Origin: Planctomycetota bacterium
GTDB taxonomy: Bacteria; Planctomycetota; Brocadiia; JAJRTI01
Length of the DNA: 15,878 nt
Direction: 5' to 3'
NCBI GenBank assembly: GCA_024278415.1
Contig: JAJRTI010000385.1
Location: 1-15,878 of the forward strand
The notes under the pieces are model-generated. The model was not told the DNA's origin. It worked only from the letters and a program-made list of their open reading frames with translations, and did no database searches. The stretch's first letter is position 1. The number at the start of each line of letters is the position of its first letter. A program made the translations under genes and the position numbers. Below, in pieces: positions 15,223-15,878 of this stretch.

Positions 15223-15878
15223 GCAGCCCACTGGCAACACGGCTTTGCGGCGTCGAGTTGCGCAATCCAATCGTGGTTGCATCGGGGATCCTGGGCACGA
15301 CGGTCGCGTGCATGAAGCGCGCGGTGGACATGGGCGCGGGCGCGGTCACGACCAAGTCGATCACACGCGACGCGCGAACGGGCCACCCGAACCCCACGGT
15401 CATCACGTTCGAGGGGGGGATGATGAACGCGGTGGGCATCTCGAACCCCGGCGCCGACGCCGTTGCGGAGCACCTGCACGACATTGCCGACGTGGGCGCG
15501 CCGGTCATCGCCAGCGCGGCCGGCAGCAGCGTGGACGATTTCTGCTACGTCGTGGAACGTCTTGCCCAGCTCCCGTTCGCCGGCATTGAACTGGCCCTCT
15601 CCTGCCCGCACACGCCGGGGTTTGGCACCGAAGAGGGCATGTCCAGCCCGCCGAAGGTGCGGGAAGTCGTCCAGGCCGTACGCCGGCTCACGGCCTTGCC
15701 GGTATTCGCCAAGCTCTCGCCCAACGAGCCTAGGCTTGGGGACGCCGCGCTCGCGGCCGTGGAGGCTGGCGCGGATGGAATCACCGCGGTCAACACGATG
15801 GGGCCGGGCATGATCATCGACATCGACACGGCCACGCCGGTGCTCGGCTACGGCATGGGCGGGGTCAGCGGCCCGGCG
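15219..15878 (+). CDS. pyrD: Dihydroorotate dehydrogenase, class 1 (3' end outside window)
   Basis: The frame begins at GTG 15219 within a GTGA overlap and stays open for 220 codons to the window edge. It encodes the FMN-binding TIM-barrel enzyme of pyrimidine synthesis (dihydroorotate to orotate), most like the class 1B/archaeal branch. Visible landmarks are RNPIVVASGILG, TTKSITRDARTGHPNP with the conserved Lys46, MNAVGISNPG, SCPHTPG with the catalytic Cys129, VFAKLSPN with Lys165 and AVNT with Asn192. Two orotate-contacting Asn of the NXSCPN motif differ: the first is Ala126 and the second His131. The His form is known from archaeal and dihydropyrimidine-dehydrogenase relatives, while the Ala is less usual, so a related oxidoreductase with another substrate is possible. 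A partner pyrK would be expected outside the window if it is 1B. Confidence 0.85.
   Translation, partial: MSSPLATRLCGVELRNPIVVASGILGTTVACMKRAVDMGAGAVTTKSITRDARTGHPNPTVITFEGGMMNAVGISNPGADAVAEHLHDIADVGAPVIASAAGSSVDDFCYVVERLAQLPFAGIELALSCPHTPGFGTEEGMSSPPKVREVVQAVRRLTALPVFAKLSPNEPRLGDAALAAVEAGADGITAVNTMGPGMIIDIDTATPVLGYGMGGVSGPA

Noticed and set aside
1..15878. CRISPR array, tRNA or rRNA genes, insertion sequence
   Set aside because: No regularly spaced direct repeats, no tRNA cloverleaf or rRNA-like stretch and no transposase-like product were seen on either strand.

Overview
High-GC bacterial DNA, tightly packed, with about ten protein genes and no RNA genes, CRISPR array or transposase that I can see. 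The coding content points to an envelope and glycan biosynthesis locus flanked by housekeeping nucleotide genes (purA and a dihydroorotate dehydrogenase). A GT9 heptosyltransferase-like protein suggests a Gram-negative-type envelope. Two radical SAM enzymes, a YfhO-type membrane protein and an archaeal-style PyrD are compatible with an uncultivated deep-branching lineage (PVC/FCB-like or similar). That placement is a guess and no phylum can be assigned from this window.

Layout: (1) 2-2667, plus strand: a GT4 glycosyltransferase broken by one in-frame TAG, coupled by an ATGA overlap to an OppA-like solute-binding protein that has no permease genes nearby. (2) 2805-9884, minus strand, read right to left: GT9 glycosyltransferase, YfhO-like membrane protein, radical SAM/SPASM-like protein, GT2 glycosyltransferase, B12-binding-type radical SAM protein. 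The last four overlap by 4 nt or lie 1 nt apart, so they form one translationally coupled unit. (3) 10218-12577, plus strand: a GT-C-like polytopic membrane protein, then a Gfo/Idh/MocA-fold protein whose catalytic residues are replaced. (4) 12617-13888, minus strand: purA. (5) 14290-15878, plus strand: a polysaccharide-deacetylase-fold protein that lacks the usual metal ligands, coupled by a GTGA overlap to a dihydroorotate dehydrogenase that runs off the window.

The non-coding parts are informative. Both divergent spacers (9885-10217 and 13889-14289) carry good TTGAC-type sigma70-like promoters and one copy each of a related multi-hairpin intergenic element, inserted in opposite orientations. 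Both convergent spacers hold a long hairpin that could end transcription from both sides. A 22-bp palindromic repeat is shared between the convergent spacer at 2686 and the GT9/YfhO spacer at 8616. A perfect hairpin just upstream of the YfhO start contains its presumed ribosome binding site.

The clearest candidates for something undescribed are the multi-hairpin repeat family, the two 'dead-enzyme' homologues (Gfo/Idh and deacetylase folds), and the coupled GT2/YfhO/two-radical-SAM cluster, which may modify a surface glycolipid.
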